Origin: Kriegella aquimaris | Lineage (GTDB): Bacteria > Bacteroidota > Bacteroidia > Flavobacteriales > Flavobacteriaceae | Direction of reading: 5' to 3' | DNA length: 64,000 bases | Assembly (NCBI RefSeq): GCF_900103215.1 | Contig: NZ_FNGV01000003.1 | Span: 124,001-188,000, forward strand | Part shown: positions 1-7,207 of the stretch, piece after piece | How positions within the stretch are numbered: the stretch's first letter is position 1 | Layout of the letters: each line of letters begins with the position of its first letter | Translations under genes and position numbers: made by a program | The notes under the pieces: generated by a model | Database searches by the model: none | The model's input: the letters and a program-made list of their open reading frames with translations, nothing else | Told to the model about the DNA's origin: nothing

Positions 1-55
1 TTCGGTTATGATTTATTTACTTTTATGATTAGGAAAGGGGGTATTTCAATATAAA

Positions 56-85
56 ACCACGGTCATTGCTAACCGTGGTCTTTTT
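56..85. terminator. Rho-independent terminator hairpin, probably bidirectional
   Basis: A perfect 8-bp stem (ACCACGGT, 56-63, with ACCGTGGT, 72-79) encloses an 8-nt loop. It is followed by CTTTTT on the plus strand and by TTTTAT on the minus strand. It lies 22 bp past the stop of the minus-strand lipoprotein gene at 107-835 and could also end a plus-strand transcript entering from the left. Confidence 0.8.
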
Positions 86-106
86 ATCAAAGTAATGCTA
101 GTAGCT

Positions 107-835
107 CTAATTAAAGTTCATTCTACCAGAACCCACATTTCCTGTGGAATAATAATCCCAACCGCTAGAGGTATTATTGTCCAACCAAACCTCTGGGGAT
201 GAAAACACATGGGTACTTCCTGATGCAGATCCCGATTGATAACTAGTATGAACATGGATATCAAAGTTCTTTACATACCAACCATCGGTACCTTGTAGTG
301 CTAAGGTAGCATTTTCTGCTTCCAACCACCCAATAGATGGATTTTGTGTGGTTGATCTAAAAAGGTAAACACCCCAACCACCTTCATGGTCATTATACGG
401 CCAAGCATGATCTAATTTCATCCAGCTCAAATGTCGATGTCCTGCATCGGTTAAAAAATTGACCCTAGCCCAAACATTGCCATCGGTATCATTGTTTGAT
501 TGGGTACCTGTATTTGTCTGCACTTTGTAGAACCATTCCGTACTCTTTGCAGCACTTTTGTTTTCTTTAATATATTTGGCCACCTCCTTTTCAGAAGCTG
601 CTTCTACATCCTCTTTACTCATTGATGCATCATATTGCAGTTGTAGAACTGGACTTAATACTTCAGAAGTTTCTTCCGAAACCGAATCGTTGTTACCAGT
701 TACACTCTTAAAGCCCTCCTCTTGGGCGTCATTCTTCGGCAGCTCCGTTTCCGTGTCCGATTTCTCACACGATATGACAAAAAGACTTCCCATAAATAGG
801 AATGTAAATGCTCTAATAATATTTATACGTTTCAT
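107..835 (-). CDS. Secreted lipoprotein with a PLAT/LH2-like beta-sandwich domain
   Basis: 242 residues. The N-terminus is a lipoprotein signal: a positively charged start, a hydrophobic stretch and a lipobox ending VISC (Cys about residue 23), so the mature protein is lipid-anchored outside the cytoplasm. An acidic linker (residues 25-90) follows, then a region (about 100-198) with the spacing of PLAT domains: WFYKVQTNTG, NVWARVNFL, GGWGVYLFR, IGWLEAENATLAL, DGWYVKNFDIHV. PLAT domains bind lipids or proteins, but no ligand can be named here. The C-terminus is Ser/Gly/Asn-rich. The gene stands alone, with a candidate -7 element at 931-938 and a hairpin beyond its stop. The lipoprotein call is firm; the PLAT call rests on pattern only. 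Confidence 0.7.
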   Translation of the reverse strand: MKRINIIRAFTFLFMGSLFVISCEKSDTETELPKNDAQEEGFKSVTGNNDSVSEETSEVLSPVLQLQYDASMSKEDVEAASEKEVAKYIKENKSAAKSTEWFYKVQTNTGTQSNNDTDGNVWARVNFLTDAGHRHLSWMKLDHAWPYNDHEGGWGVYLFRSTTQNPSIGWLEAENATLALQGTDGWYVKNFDIHVHTSYQSGSASGSTHVFSSPEVWLDNNTSSGWDYYSTGNVGSGRMNFN

Positions 836-930
836 TTTCTAAAATTTAAAGATTAAAATTGATTTTCATTTGATCGATACATCGAAAAATCCGCTAGCAA
901 GAATTCTGTACGTCATCAAATAGTATGGAG

Positions 931-938
931 CAAATGTA
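931..938 (-). promoter_or_regulatory. Candidate -7 promoter element for the 107-835 lipoprotein gene
   Basis: The minus strand reads TACATTTG, matching the Bacteroidota -7 consensus TAnnTTTG. It lies about 95 bp upstream of the start codon. A convincing -33 TTTG at the usual spacing was not seen, so this is tentative. Confidence 0.4.
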
Positions 939-997
939 AATAATGGACTACAAAATAAAAGTAAGAAATGTATAGATGGTCTATGCTGACGTGTTCG

Positions 998-1012
998 TTG
1001 CTCAATGAGCAA
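998..1012. promoter_or_regulatory. Perfect inverted repeat, possible operator
   Basis: TTGCTCA-A-TGAGCAA is a perfect 7-bp inverted repeat around a single base. The short spacer suits binding of a dimeric regulator better than an RNA hairpin. It sits in the divergent region, 163 bp from the minus-strand start codon and 299 bp from the plus-strand one. The regulator is unknown. Confidence 0.35.
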
Positions 1013-1214
1013 TTCAATAGGTGTTTTCTACATAAAATATTGAATTTTACAGAAATTTTGCCCGTCACCATGTAAAAAAACATCCTCTTAGAATCAATTA
1101 AGTAAACTTTTCCAAGGATGGAAATAAGAACAAATATGAAGAGTAATTCTCATAGAAATCTGATAGAATTATTAGGCTTTAAAAAAATGAACACAATTGA
1201 AAACAGGGCGTTGA

Positions 1215-1241
1215 CCACAAAAGACCACCTATTTACCACAT
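1215..1241 (+). promoter_or_regulatory. Three phased ACCAC direct repeats
   Basis: ACCAC occurs at 1215, 1225 and 1236, that is at 10- and 11-bp spacing, placing all copies on one face of the helix. The array ends about 70 bp upstream of the 1311-1856 gene. The arrangement resembles direct-repeat sites of response regulators such as the LytTR type. The regulator is inferred only from this layout. Confidence 0.4.
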
Positions 1242-1310
1242 AATTTTCTTTATCCCGTAAAGTTGGTCTTTCTTGCACTCCCAAATCTTAAATGAACTAA
1301 ACCTGCTCCT

Positions 1311-1856
1311 ATGTGCAAGAAATCATTATTATCAACTCTTTTCCTATTAACTATCATGTTTGCATCGGCAAACTGTGATAATACTTATTCATCTGTTTCC
1401 TATGTTTTAAGCCATACCAAGAAATCAATGAGCTCCAATAATTTTGAGCATCAGAAATACTATGCTACCAGAGCATTGGAAGCTTTGGAGAAAACACAAA
1501 AATTGGCAAAAACATGCGGATGTGAACCAGCCATGGAGGCTATTTTTGATGGATTGGATAATCTGGAAAAAGCAATCGAACAAGACGATTGGGATATGGG
1601 TCGACACTATACCAAAAAGGCACTTGAAAATACGCAAGACGTAATTAATCAACTCGACCTTTTTACCCAGAACAATCAAGATGAAATCAATGATTCCGAT
1701 AGCTTTCCGGTTGAAACTTCACCCGAAGCCACAGCATTACAGCTAGAATTGGAAAAGATTAAGCAGAAGCAACTTCAATTGGCTGAAGAACAAAAAAAAT
1801 TACTTCAACGGCGTAAAACAATTGAAGACGAAATAGCTACTATAGCTAGCTATTAA
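1311..1856 (+). CDS. Secreted helical protein of unknown function
   Basis: 181 residues beginning with a signal peptide (KKSLLSTLFLLTIMFASA, cleavage probably near residue 21). The mature part is helical: residues 25-120 form amphipathic helices with a KTCGCEPA motif (two Cys, perhaps a disulfide), and residues 140-175 form a Lys/Glu/Gln-rich coiled coil. It is probably periplasmic or surface exposed. No catalytic motif is visible. It is preceded by a possible direct-repeat operator (1215-1241) and followed by a hairpin terminator (1887-1925), so it is likely transcribed alone. Proteins of this kind recur in flavobacteria but I do not recognise a named family. Confidence 0.75.
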   Translation: MCKKSLLSTLFLLTIMFASANCDNTYSSVSYVLSHTKKSMSSNNFEHQKYYATRALEALEKTQKLAKTCGCEPAMEAIFDGLDNLEKAIEQDDWDMGRHYTKKALENTQDVINQLDLFTQNNQDEINDSDSFPVETSPEATALQLELEKIKQKQLQLAEEQKKLLQRRKTIEDEIATIASY

Positions 1857-2223
1857 TTTATATAAGCGGTTTCTGTAACCCTATATCGTTCCTATCAACA
1901 AGTACATGGTAGGAACGAAAATTTTAGGCCATGTGCATTCACGATTGCTTAAAATCTACTCTTTAAAATTTCTGCTTTAACTCCCTTTTCTTTAATTTGG
2001 AAACAGGACAGTTACTACGTATAATTGGTTTAACGCTCCACTATAGTGTTAAATTTTAAAACTTTACCTCTTAATTGGCTTGTAAGAATTACATTTATTA
2101 TATTTGGTAAGAAAATAAATGTTAATAAAAAGGTAATTTTTGTGGATAACAACCCCTTGTAAAACAAGTTAGTAGCGAAAACTTTTATAGTTTAAGGATA
2201 TTATAAACCTTAAATATTTTATT
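1857..2223. other. Intergenic region with hairpins (367 bp)
   Basis: Holds the terminator of the upstream gene (1887-1925). It also has a short inverted repeat, CTTGT-AAA-ACAAG, near 2156-2168. A 7-bp inverted repeat (TTTAAGG 2191-2197 with CCTTAAA 2208-2214) ends 9 bp before the start codon of the small lipoprotein gene and could fold in its 5' leader. The DNA is very AT-rich, so the last two may be chance. No clear promoter match and no additional gene were seen. Confidence 0.5.
1887..1925 (+). terminator. Rho-independent terminator
   Basis: CGTTCCTA (1887-1894) pairs perfectly with TAGGAACG (1910-1917), followed by AAAATTTT. It lies 31 bp past the stop of the 1311-1856 gene. Confidence 0.7.
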
Positions 2224-2370
2224 ATGAAAGTTTCAAAACTTGTTTTATTTGCTTTGGTTAGTGTATTCACAATGGGTTTAACGTCGTGCGTTGATAGTAC
2301 CGCGCAAGATGACCAGCTTTATGAGGATGCAATTAGAAAAGACGAAATCAAAGACCAAGACGTGGACTAA
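2224..2370 (+). CDS. 48-residue small lipoprotein
   Basis: A short frame, ATG at 2224 to TAA at 2368-2370. Residues 1-22 are a textbook lipoprotein signal: basic start MKVSK, hydrophobic core, lipobox LTSC with Cys22. The mature tail is only about 27 residues and strongly acidic (D/E-rich), so this is a tiny lipid-anchored acidic peptide. The next gene begins inside it in another frame, suggesting co-transcription with 2327-2752 and 2739-3062. A possible leader hairpin lies just upstream. Small lipoproteins of this size are easily missed by gene callers. The signal sequence makes it credible, but function is unknown. Confidence 0.7.
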   Translation: MKVSKLVLFALVSVFTMGLTSCVDSTAQDDQLYEDAIRKDEIKDQDVD

Positions 2371-2752
2371 AACGTCAACAAAGCACTTATGGGTAGCATT
2401 GGGTATTATCGTAATCTCATTGCTACCCTATTTGCATAATCTTTTTCCAAACCTACCAGAAGGTGGAGTGTTAGGGTATTCTAGCTGGAACGCTTTTTTA
2501 TGGTCGACCGGTATGTACCTCTCCATTCATATTGCTTGGTTGATAGCTTACAAACTCGCAATAGGCAAGCCCTATCGTTTCGCTCTGCTTATTCCTGTTT
2601 TTTTAAGTCTTTATCAGCTCGTTATCATTTTTACAAACCAAAAAAGTTCTGCCATTTTGAACGGCATAAATATAAAATTGGGTCTGGTAGTAATTCTCAG
2701 TATTTTCTTGATTATCAACTTCTTTAAAAACAACAACAATGAAGGAATATAA
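2327..2752 (+). CDS. Small multi-pass membrane protein, unknown function
   Basis: About 141 residues from the ATG at 2327; in-frame ATGs at 2309 and 2321 and a TTG at 2399 are alternatives. After a basic Lys/Thr-rich start come four hydrophobic segments (around VALGIIVISLLPYL, WNAFLWSTGMYLSIHI, FALLIPVFLSLYQLVIIF and IKLGLVVILSIFLIINFF), so it is a small inner-membrane protein. Any of the ATG starts overlaps the 48-residue lipoprotein gene in a different frame, while the TTG start would remove the overlap. The gene downstream starts 14 bp before its stop. It is probably the middle gene of a three-gene unit. I do not recognise a family. Confidence 0.55.
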   Translation: MQLEKTKSKTKTWTKTSTKHLWVALGIIVISLLPYLHNLFPNLPEGGVLGYSSWNAFLWSTGMYLSIHIAWLIAYKLAIGKPYRFALLIPVFLSLYQLVIIFTNQKSSAILNGINIKLGLVVILSIFLIINFFKNNNNEGI

Positions 2753-3062
2753 TGGCACACGGGTCAGTTTTCTGACCCAAGCAGGTAAGCGATTGGTAAG
2801 CATGACACAAAAAATCAATGCCATAATATCCCTTATAAATAATCAAGATTCGTTTGCATACGATTTTACCGATGCCGTAGAGCGCTTTCAGTCTAAGAAA
2901 TATAGTGATTTAGAAGGTTTTTGCTGTGATGAAACCTTATCATACCATTTATTACTTAAAGACCGTTCGGAAGACACCCCGGAAAACAGAGAGATGTATT
3001 ATCTGGCACTACGCAACCATCTTTTAAGTTTGGGGAATATTCATTTAGCCAAAGATTATTAG
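2739..3062 (+). CDS. Hypothetical cytoplasmic protein
   Basis: 107 residues, no signal peptide or membrane segment, mixed charge and mostly helical. Cysteines appear as a GFCCDET motif at about residue 48. The start codon overlaps the end of the preceding membrane protein gene by 14 bp, implying translational coupling. The family is not recognised. The next gene (3124-6264) is convergent, with no obvious terminator between. Confidence 0.6.
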   Translation: MKEYNGTRVSFLTQAGKRLVSMTQKINAIISLINNQDSFAYDFTDAVERFQSKKYSDLEGFCCDETLSYHLLLKDRSEDTPENREMYYLALRNHLLSLGNIHLAKDY

Positions 3063-3123
3063 TATTTGTTTATACTTTGATCAAACACCAAGTAAACGCT
3101 TATTGACCTACCACCGACCCTAC

Positions 3124-6100
3124 CTATAATCTAAAATCACGGACTGCCCGAACTTGAAATTTTCGGTGTGCTACTTTCTTATTGTAATGGTACGAAGTAT
3201 TGCCATCACTAAATCTTAAAAGCCGTGCCTGGTTTGTATCGTAAGCGGTAGCGCTCCAATACAATTTGTCAGCAAATTGACCACTGTTAGTCGCGCCCTG
3301 ACCAATAGTCCGGTACATGGCCCCCAATTCATCAAGAGTGGGCAACCTCCAGCCTTCGCCCAGTTGCTCGTGAATATTCATGGCCTTCTCCCATGACATT
3401 GGTCCCGCATCTTTTGAATAGGCTATCTTACCCGTTTTACCGGATTGGTCAATTATAAAGATAATACCTCCCCCATAGGTGTCGCCAATAGCCAGTTTTG
3501 AAAAAGATTCTCCCTGCTCCGCAGCATCAATTGTGGTTTCGGTCACGATTTCAGAATCTACCCCTGTTTGCTCAATTTCCGGTAAGTTGGTTGATTTCTT
3601 TTCAGAACCTCCCGTAAACATATAAATCATTAGTCCACCAATAATAAAGGCCGCAATGAAGAATCCGTTCCGCATTCTTCTATTTTCACCCCACCCTTTT
3701 TCTTTAATAGTAGCTTCTTTGGCCTTGACCACTTTTTTGATTATAGACTGATAATAATGTCCTAGGGCGAGGCGATTTTTTTTCATGACCCTTTTCAGCA
3801 TCGCGACCACATCCCCTAGCCTTTTTTTCAATTTAGCCACGCTTTCGGATTTTGTTGTCCCGACGCCACTTTTCGACGCTACTGCCATCTGGGCTTTTGC
3901 CTCTTCATTCTCCTCCTTTTCTTCTATAGTTGCTTCTTTGGCCCTGAACAATTTTTCGATTATGGATTGATAATAATGTTCTAAGGCGAGGCGATTTTTT
4001 TTAATGACCCTTTTCAGCATCGCGACCACTTCCCCTAGTCTTTTTTTCAATTTAGCCACGCTTTCGGGTTTTGTTGTCTCGACGCGACTTTTCGGCGCTA
4101 CTGACATCTGGGCTTTTGCATTTTCATTCTCCTCCTTTTCTTCTATAGTTGCTTCTTTGGCCTTGAACAATTTTTCGATTATAGACTGATAATAATGTCC
4201 TAGGGCGAGGCGATTTTTTTTCATGACCCTTTTCAGCATCGCGACCACATCCCCTAGCCTTTGTTTCAATATAGCCTCGCTTTCGGGCTTTGCTATCTCG
4301 ACGCCACTTTTCGGCGCTACTGCCATCTGGGCTTTTGCCTCTTCATTATCTTCCTTTTCTTCTATGGTTGCTTCTTTGGCCTTGAACAATTTTCCGATTA
4401 TAGACTGATAATAATGTTCTAAGGCGAGGCGATTTTTTTTCATGACGCTTTTCAGCATCGCGACCACTTCCCCTAATCTTTTTTTCAATTTAGCCTCGCT
4501 TTTTTTCAATTTAGCCTCGCTTTCGGGCTTTGTTATCTCGACGCCACTTTTCGGCGCTACTGCCATCTGGGCTTTTACATCTTCATTCCCTCCCTTTTCT
4601 TCTATGGTTGCTTCTTTGGCCTCGACTACTTTTCCGGTTTTAAATCGATAATTATATCCTGTGAGGCGATTTTTCTTTAGGATTCTTATCTGCTCCGTAA
4701 CATCTACTCCTCCTCTTTTTCCCAATTTAGTCTCGCCTTCTGATTTTTTTATCTCGACTTCTCTCTTCGACTTTATTGCTATCTGGGCTTTTGCCTCTTC
4801 ATTCCCTCCTTTTTCTTCTATAGTTACTTCTTTGGCCTCGACCACTTTTCCGGTTTTAAATCGATAATTATATCCTGTGAGGCGATTTTTCTTTAGGATT
4901 CTTATCTGCTCCGCAACATCTTCTCCTCCTCTTTCTTCCAATATAGTCTCGCTTTCGGATTTTGTTATCTCGACGTCTCTTTTCGACTTTACTGTCATCT
5001 GAGCTTTTGCCTCTTCATTCTCCCACTTTTCTTCTATAGTTGCTTCTTTGGCCTCGACCACTTTTCCGGTTTTAAATCGATAATTATATCCTGTGAGGCG
5101 ATTTCTTCTTATGACTCTTTTCTGCGTCGCAACATCTTCACTTCGCCTTTTTTCCTGTTCGTAACCTTTTTCGGATTTTACCTCTTCATTCTCCCACTTT
5201 TCTTCTATACTTACTTCTTTGGCCTCAGCCCCTTCTTTTAATCTCTTCTCTTCCTGAACTATTCTTGCAGCTTCGGTCGCTTCCCTGATTCTATTCTCCT
5301 CATCAATTACCTTTTTAGCTTCGGCTTCCTGTCGCACAATTTCATCTAGTTCAGCCTTTCTCTTAACTTCGGTTTCTGCTTTTAGTCTTTTTTCTTCCTC
5401 AAGTCTATTCGCCTCTTCGACTCTTTTATTAGCCTCGGCTTCTTCTTTCAATCGCTTTTCTTCTTGAACGATTCTTTCCACTTCGGCTTTTTCTTTTAGT
5501 TTCTTTTCTTCCTCCTGTATAATCTCCTTTTCTACTCCTTTTTCAGCTTCAATTTCTTCCTGTAGTCGCCTTTCTTCCTGAGCTATTCTTATGGCCTTGG
5601 CTTCCTCCATGCGTTTGTTCTCCTTCTGTAACTTCTTTTTAGCCTCAGCTTCTTCCTTAAGTCTTTTATCCTCTTCAGTGATAGCATTAATTTTATTTTC
5701 TTCGAAAAAATTTATCTCTATCTGTTCTTTCCTATTGCTAACAGCCATCTTCTTTTTTATCTTATCCTTAGATTTCATTTGTTCATGATTCTCTGTAAAT
5801 GAAGCCATCACCTCTTTCAAATGGTCGACAACCTGCATAAATACCTGATCTGCAGAATTCCAGTCGGTAATGGGTTTTCCCTCGTTAGGTAAGACCTTCA
5901 GTTCCTTTATATTAAAATTGTGATCATCGAATTCAAAATCAATATCCCATTTACAATCATCAAGTAGTACAGGTATGACTATAGCCTTACCCCTTCGATA
6001 TCGATTAATCACCAATTTGAATTCATCTTGTTTGATAAATTCAGAATGCAAGAAAGCCTCACTTACCAAAAGGAGAAATATATCGGCCCTATTAAATCGT

Positions 6101-6264
6101 GATGCATTTTTCGGTTTCCATTGCTGTTCAGGATAAATAGGGTCATCATGCCAAATAGCCACATTAAATTCATCTTCTAATTGCTTCAGATAAAGCAAAA
6201 GATAAAGCAACTGCTCGTTATTTTGGCCGGCATAAATCGCAAAAATATTTCTCTTCCGACGCAT
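3124..6264 (-). CDS. TIR-domain transmembrane protein with tandem-repeat stalk and C-terminal DUF1566 domain
   Basis: 1046 residues. Residues 1-155 form a TIR domain of the bacterial type: DIFLLLVSEAFLHSEF, then QDEF with Glu81 where TIR NADases carry the catalytic Glu, IPVLLDDCKW, and a closing LPNEGKPITDW. Residues about 190-350 are a Glu/Lys-rich coiled coil. Residues about 350-860 hold seven tandem units of 72-73 residues, each with an NRL...AKEATIEEK core; three read NRLTGYNYRFKTGK and four NRLALxHYYQSII. A single membrane segment (867-886) follows. Residues about 923-1046 match DUF1566 (GWRLPTLDEL, YWSAT, VRAVRDF), which has a C-type-lectin-like fold. With no signal peptide, TIR should be cytosolic and DUF1566 periplasmic. 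This looks like a sensor-to-TIR receptor, but its role (defence, signalling, death) is inference. A relic of a second 5' end lies at 6865-6929. Confidence 0.85.
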   Translation of the reverse strand: MRRKRNIFAIYAGQNNEQLLYLLLYLKQLEDEFNVAIWHDDPIYPEQQWKPKNASRFNRADIFLLLVSEAFLHSEFIKQDEFKLVINRYRRGKAIVIPVLLDDCKWDIDFEFDDHNFNIKELKVLPNEGKPITDWNSADQVFMQVVDHLKEVMASFTENHEQMKSKDKIKKKMAVSNRKEQIEINFFEENKINAITEEDKRLKEEAEAKKKLQKENKRMEEAKAIRIAQEERRLQEEIEAEKGVEKEIIQEEEKKLKEKAEVERIVQEEKRLKEEAEANKRVEEANRLEEEKRLKAETEVKRKAELDEIVRQEAEAKKVIDEENRIREATEAARIVQEEKRLKEGAEAKEVSIEEKWENEEVKSEKGYEQEKRRSEDVATQKRVIRRNRLTGYNYRFKTGKVVEAKEATIEEKWENEEAKAQMTVKSKRDVEITKSESETILEERGGEDVAEQIRILKKNRLTGYNYRFKTGKVVEAKEVTIEEKGGNEEAKAQIAIKSKREVEIKKSEGETKLGKRGGVDVTEQIRILKKNRLTGYNYRFKTGKVVEAKEATIEEKGGNEDVKAQMAVAPKSGVEITKPESEAKLKKSEAKLKKRLGEVVAMLKSVMKKNRLALEHYYQSIIGKLFKAKEATIEEKEDNEEAKAQMAVAPKSGVEIAKPESEAILKQRLGDVVAMLKRVMKKNRLALGHYYQSIIEKLFKAKEATIEEKEENENAKAQMSVAPKSRVETTKPESVAKLKKRLGEVVAMLKRVIKKNRLALEHYYQSIIEKLFRAKEATIEEKEENEEAKAQMAVASKSGVGTTKSESVAKLKKRLGDVVAMLKRVMKKNRLALGHYYQSIIKKVVKAKEATIKEKGWGENRRMRNGFFIAAFIIGGLMIYMFTGGSEKKSTNLPEIEQTGVDSEIVTETTIDAAEQGESFSKLAIGDTYGGGIIFIIDQSGKTGKIAYSKDAGPMSWEKAMNIHEQLGEGWRLPTLDELGAMYRTIGQGATNSGQFADKLYWSATAYDTNQARLLRFSDGNTSYHYNKKVAHRKFQVRAVRDFRL
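3700..5240 (-). repeat. Coding tandem repeat array, 216- and 219-bp units
   Basis: Within the TIR protein gene. The motif CAGCATCGCGACCAC recurs every 219 bp at about 3797, 4016, 4235 and 4454 (type B units). A second set, marked by GGCCTCGACxAC at about 4618, 4834 and 5050, has a 216-bp period (type A units). The lengths are multiples of three, so copy number can change without breaking the frame. One unit also carries a 21-bp tandem duplication (about 4480-4521) that adds SEAKLKK. The type B copies are very alike, implying recent expansion. This array is a likely site of length variation and of read mis-assembly. Confidence 0.9.
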
Positions 6265-6319
6265 TTGCTTATAGATTGCTCATTTTGTGAAAAATCGTAG
6301 TAAGCATTACAGCAAACCG

Positions 6320-6388
6320 TTGGCTGAAACTTTACTTTTTTTGAATTTTTCGTTAACCCCTCAAAATTAGAAAATTATGTCGTAACGT
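6320..6388. repeat. Upstream element of the TIR gene, copy 1 of a direct repeat
   Basis: This 69-bp stretch lies 56-124 bp upstream of the TIR start codon and is nearly identical to 6984-7053, which lies 55-124 bp upstream of the TIR relic. The shared core runs from TTGGCTG through TTAACCCCTCAAAATT to CGTAACG. It includes a candidate -7 element on the minus strand. Confidence 0.8.
6362..6369 (-). promoter_or_regulatory. Candidate -7 element of the TIR gene promoter
   Basis: The minus strand reads TAATTTTG, an exact match to TAnnTTTG, about 98 bp upstream of the TIR start codon. In the relic copy (7028-7035) the first base is changed, giving CAATTTTG. No clear -33 TTTG was found, so this is moderate evidence. 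Confidence 0.4.
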
Positions 6389-6509
6389 TTTCATTTGAAA
6401 TGGGATTTTTTGGGGTTGTACCTGGGGTTAAAACTGATGCAAAAGCCCTCATGTAATTACTGTCCTACATTTTCTGAGCTATCGCCTTTATTATAATCAA
6501 ATATGTATG

Positions 6510-6707
6510 TAGGTTACGGTAAACCGTGCCCGTGAAATTATAATCTCACAATCTTCCAAGGGTCAACGCATCGCTTCAAGTACGCCTCTTTCAAACTAGG
6601 GGAGTTCGTTTAAAAATAAAACTCCATTATGTGACAATGAAATTTCTCCTAGCTGATAATAGTCCACACCTCCGACAAAGCAACGTCAGTAATTATGTAT
6701 GATGTGG
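6510..6707 (-). pseudogene. Decayed fragment of comM (older displaced copy)
   Basis: About 198 bp that align to codons 273-339 of the intact comM at 9702-11237. Read on the minus strand, it gives PHHT, then after a 2-base slip ITDVA, GEISLSHNGVLFL, ELP, RGVLEAMR, and SRARFTVTY, interrupted by at least two in-frame stops and a further frameshift. It starts at exactly the same comM codon (Pro273) as the fragment at 7994-8715 and shares with it the non-comM bases just upstream (AAAAATAT....CCCC) and the 2-base slip. It lacks Walker A and the C-terminal domain and cannot be functional. Confidence 0.85.
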
Positions 6708-6864
6708 GGGATCATATTTTTGAGAATGGTCAATTGCTAAATCTACTAACTTAACACCATAATCAACTAATAATAAATTCTTTATAAATAGAAACTACGA
6801 ATTTAATTCAAATTCTGAATATACTACTACAAATAGGAGATGTAGTACTAATTGCCCATGAGCT

Positions 6865-6929
6865 TGCTAAAGCAGCAGCTCGTTATCTTGGCTGGCGTAA
6901 ATCACAAAAATAGTTCTCTACTGATGCAT
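6865..6929 (-). pseudogene. Relic of a second TIR-gene 5' end
   Basis: On the minus strand from the ATG at 6927-6929 the codons read MHQ, stop, RTIFVIYASQDNELLL, stop. This matches the start of the intact TIR gene (MRRKRNIFAIYAGQNNEQLL) at most positions. The similarity fades after about 21 codons. Its upstream DNA (to 7053) is also a copy of the intact gene's upstream DNA at the same distance from the start codon. It is a dead remnant of a duplicated or related TIR gene. Confidence 0.8.
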
Positions 6930-6983
6930 TTATTGATAATTTGCTTATTCCCACAAACTCTTGGCAAGTTTTGCTATCAAGGA

Positions 6984-7053
6984 TTGGCTGTACTTTTACT
7001 TTTTTTTTGAATTTTTCATTAACCCCTCAAAATTGGAAAATTATGCCGTAACG
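6984..7053. repeat. Upstream element of the TIR relic, copy 2 of a direct repeat
   Basis: 70 bp almost identical to 6320-6388. It is better conserved than the adjacent relic coding codons, although it is no longer attached to a working TIR gene. Confidence 0.8.
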
Positions 7054-7199
7054 GCTCAAATACAATTGAATCTTTTGAGTACACCCTTTCGAGCCATCAC
7101 CATCACTGCTTCTTGTCTAAACGCTACTATTGGAATAGCCTAGACTAACGGTCTAGAAAAACTATAATGAAAATTTAAGCAGACTTTTTGTATTTTCCC

Positions 7200-7207
7200 T
7201 ATTTTTG
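7200..7207 (+). promoter_or_regulatory. Candidate -7 element for the DUF1036-like gene
   Basis: TATTTTTG matches TAnnTTTG, 40 bp upstream of the ATG at 7248. The -33 element is not clear. Confidence 0.4.

Larger units (their letters stand above)
836..1310. other. Divergent intergenic region (475 bp)
   Basis: AT-rich DNA between the divergent genes at 107-835 and 1311-1856. It contains a candidate -7 element for the minus-strand gene (931-938), a perfect 15-bp inverted repeat (998-1012) and three phased ACCAC direct repeats (1215-1241) on the side of the plus-strand gene. No open frame with coding character was found. Confidence 0.6.

Noticed and set aside
3785-4867. Five plus-strand frames of 61-69 codons spaced by 219 bp
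   Set aside because: They are antisense shadows of the tandem coding repeats in the TIR protein gene, and their regular spacing is that of the repeat itself.
3700-5240. Periodic repeats considered as a CRISPR array
   Set aside because: Units are over 200 bp, coding throughout and without unique spacers; no cas gene is present.
6823-6912. Plus-strand open stretch reading LQIGDVVLIAHELAKAAARY, ending at a TAG
   Set aside because: It looks protein-like, but it has no start codon, is under 40 codons, and its second half is the antisense of the TIR 5' relic, which explains the sequence better.
6961-7143. 60-codon plus-strand frame
   Set aside because: It covers the repeated upstream element and relic DNA, and has poor coding character with runs of T.
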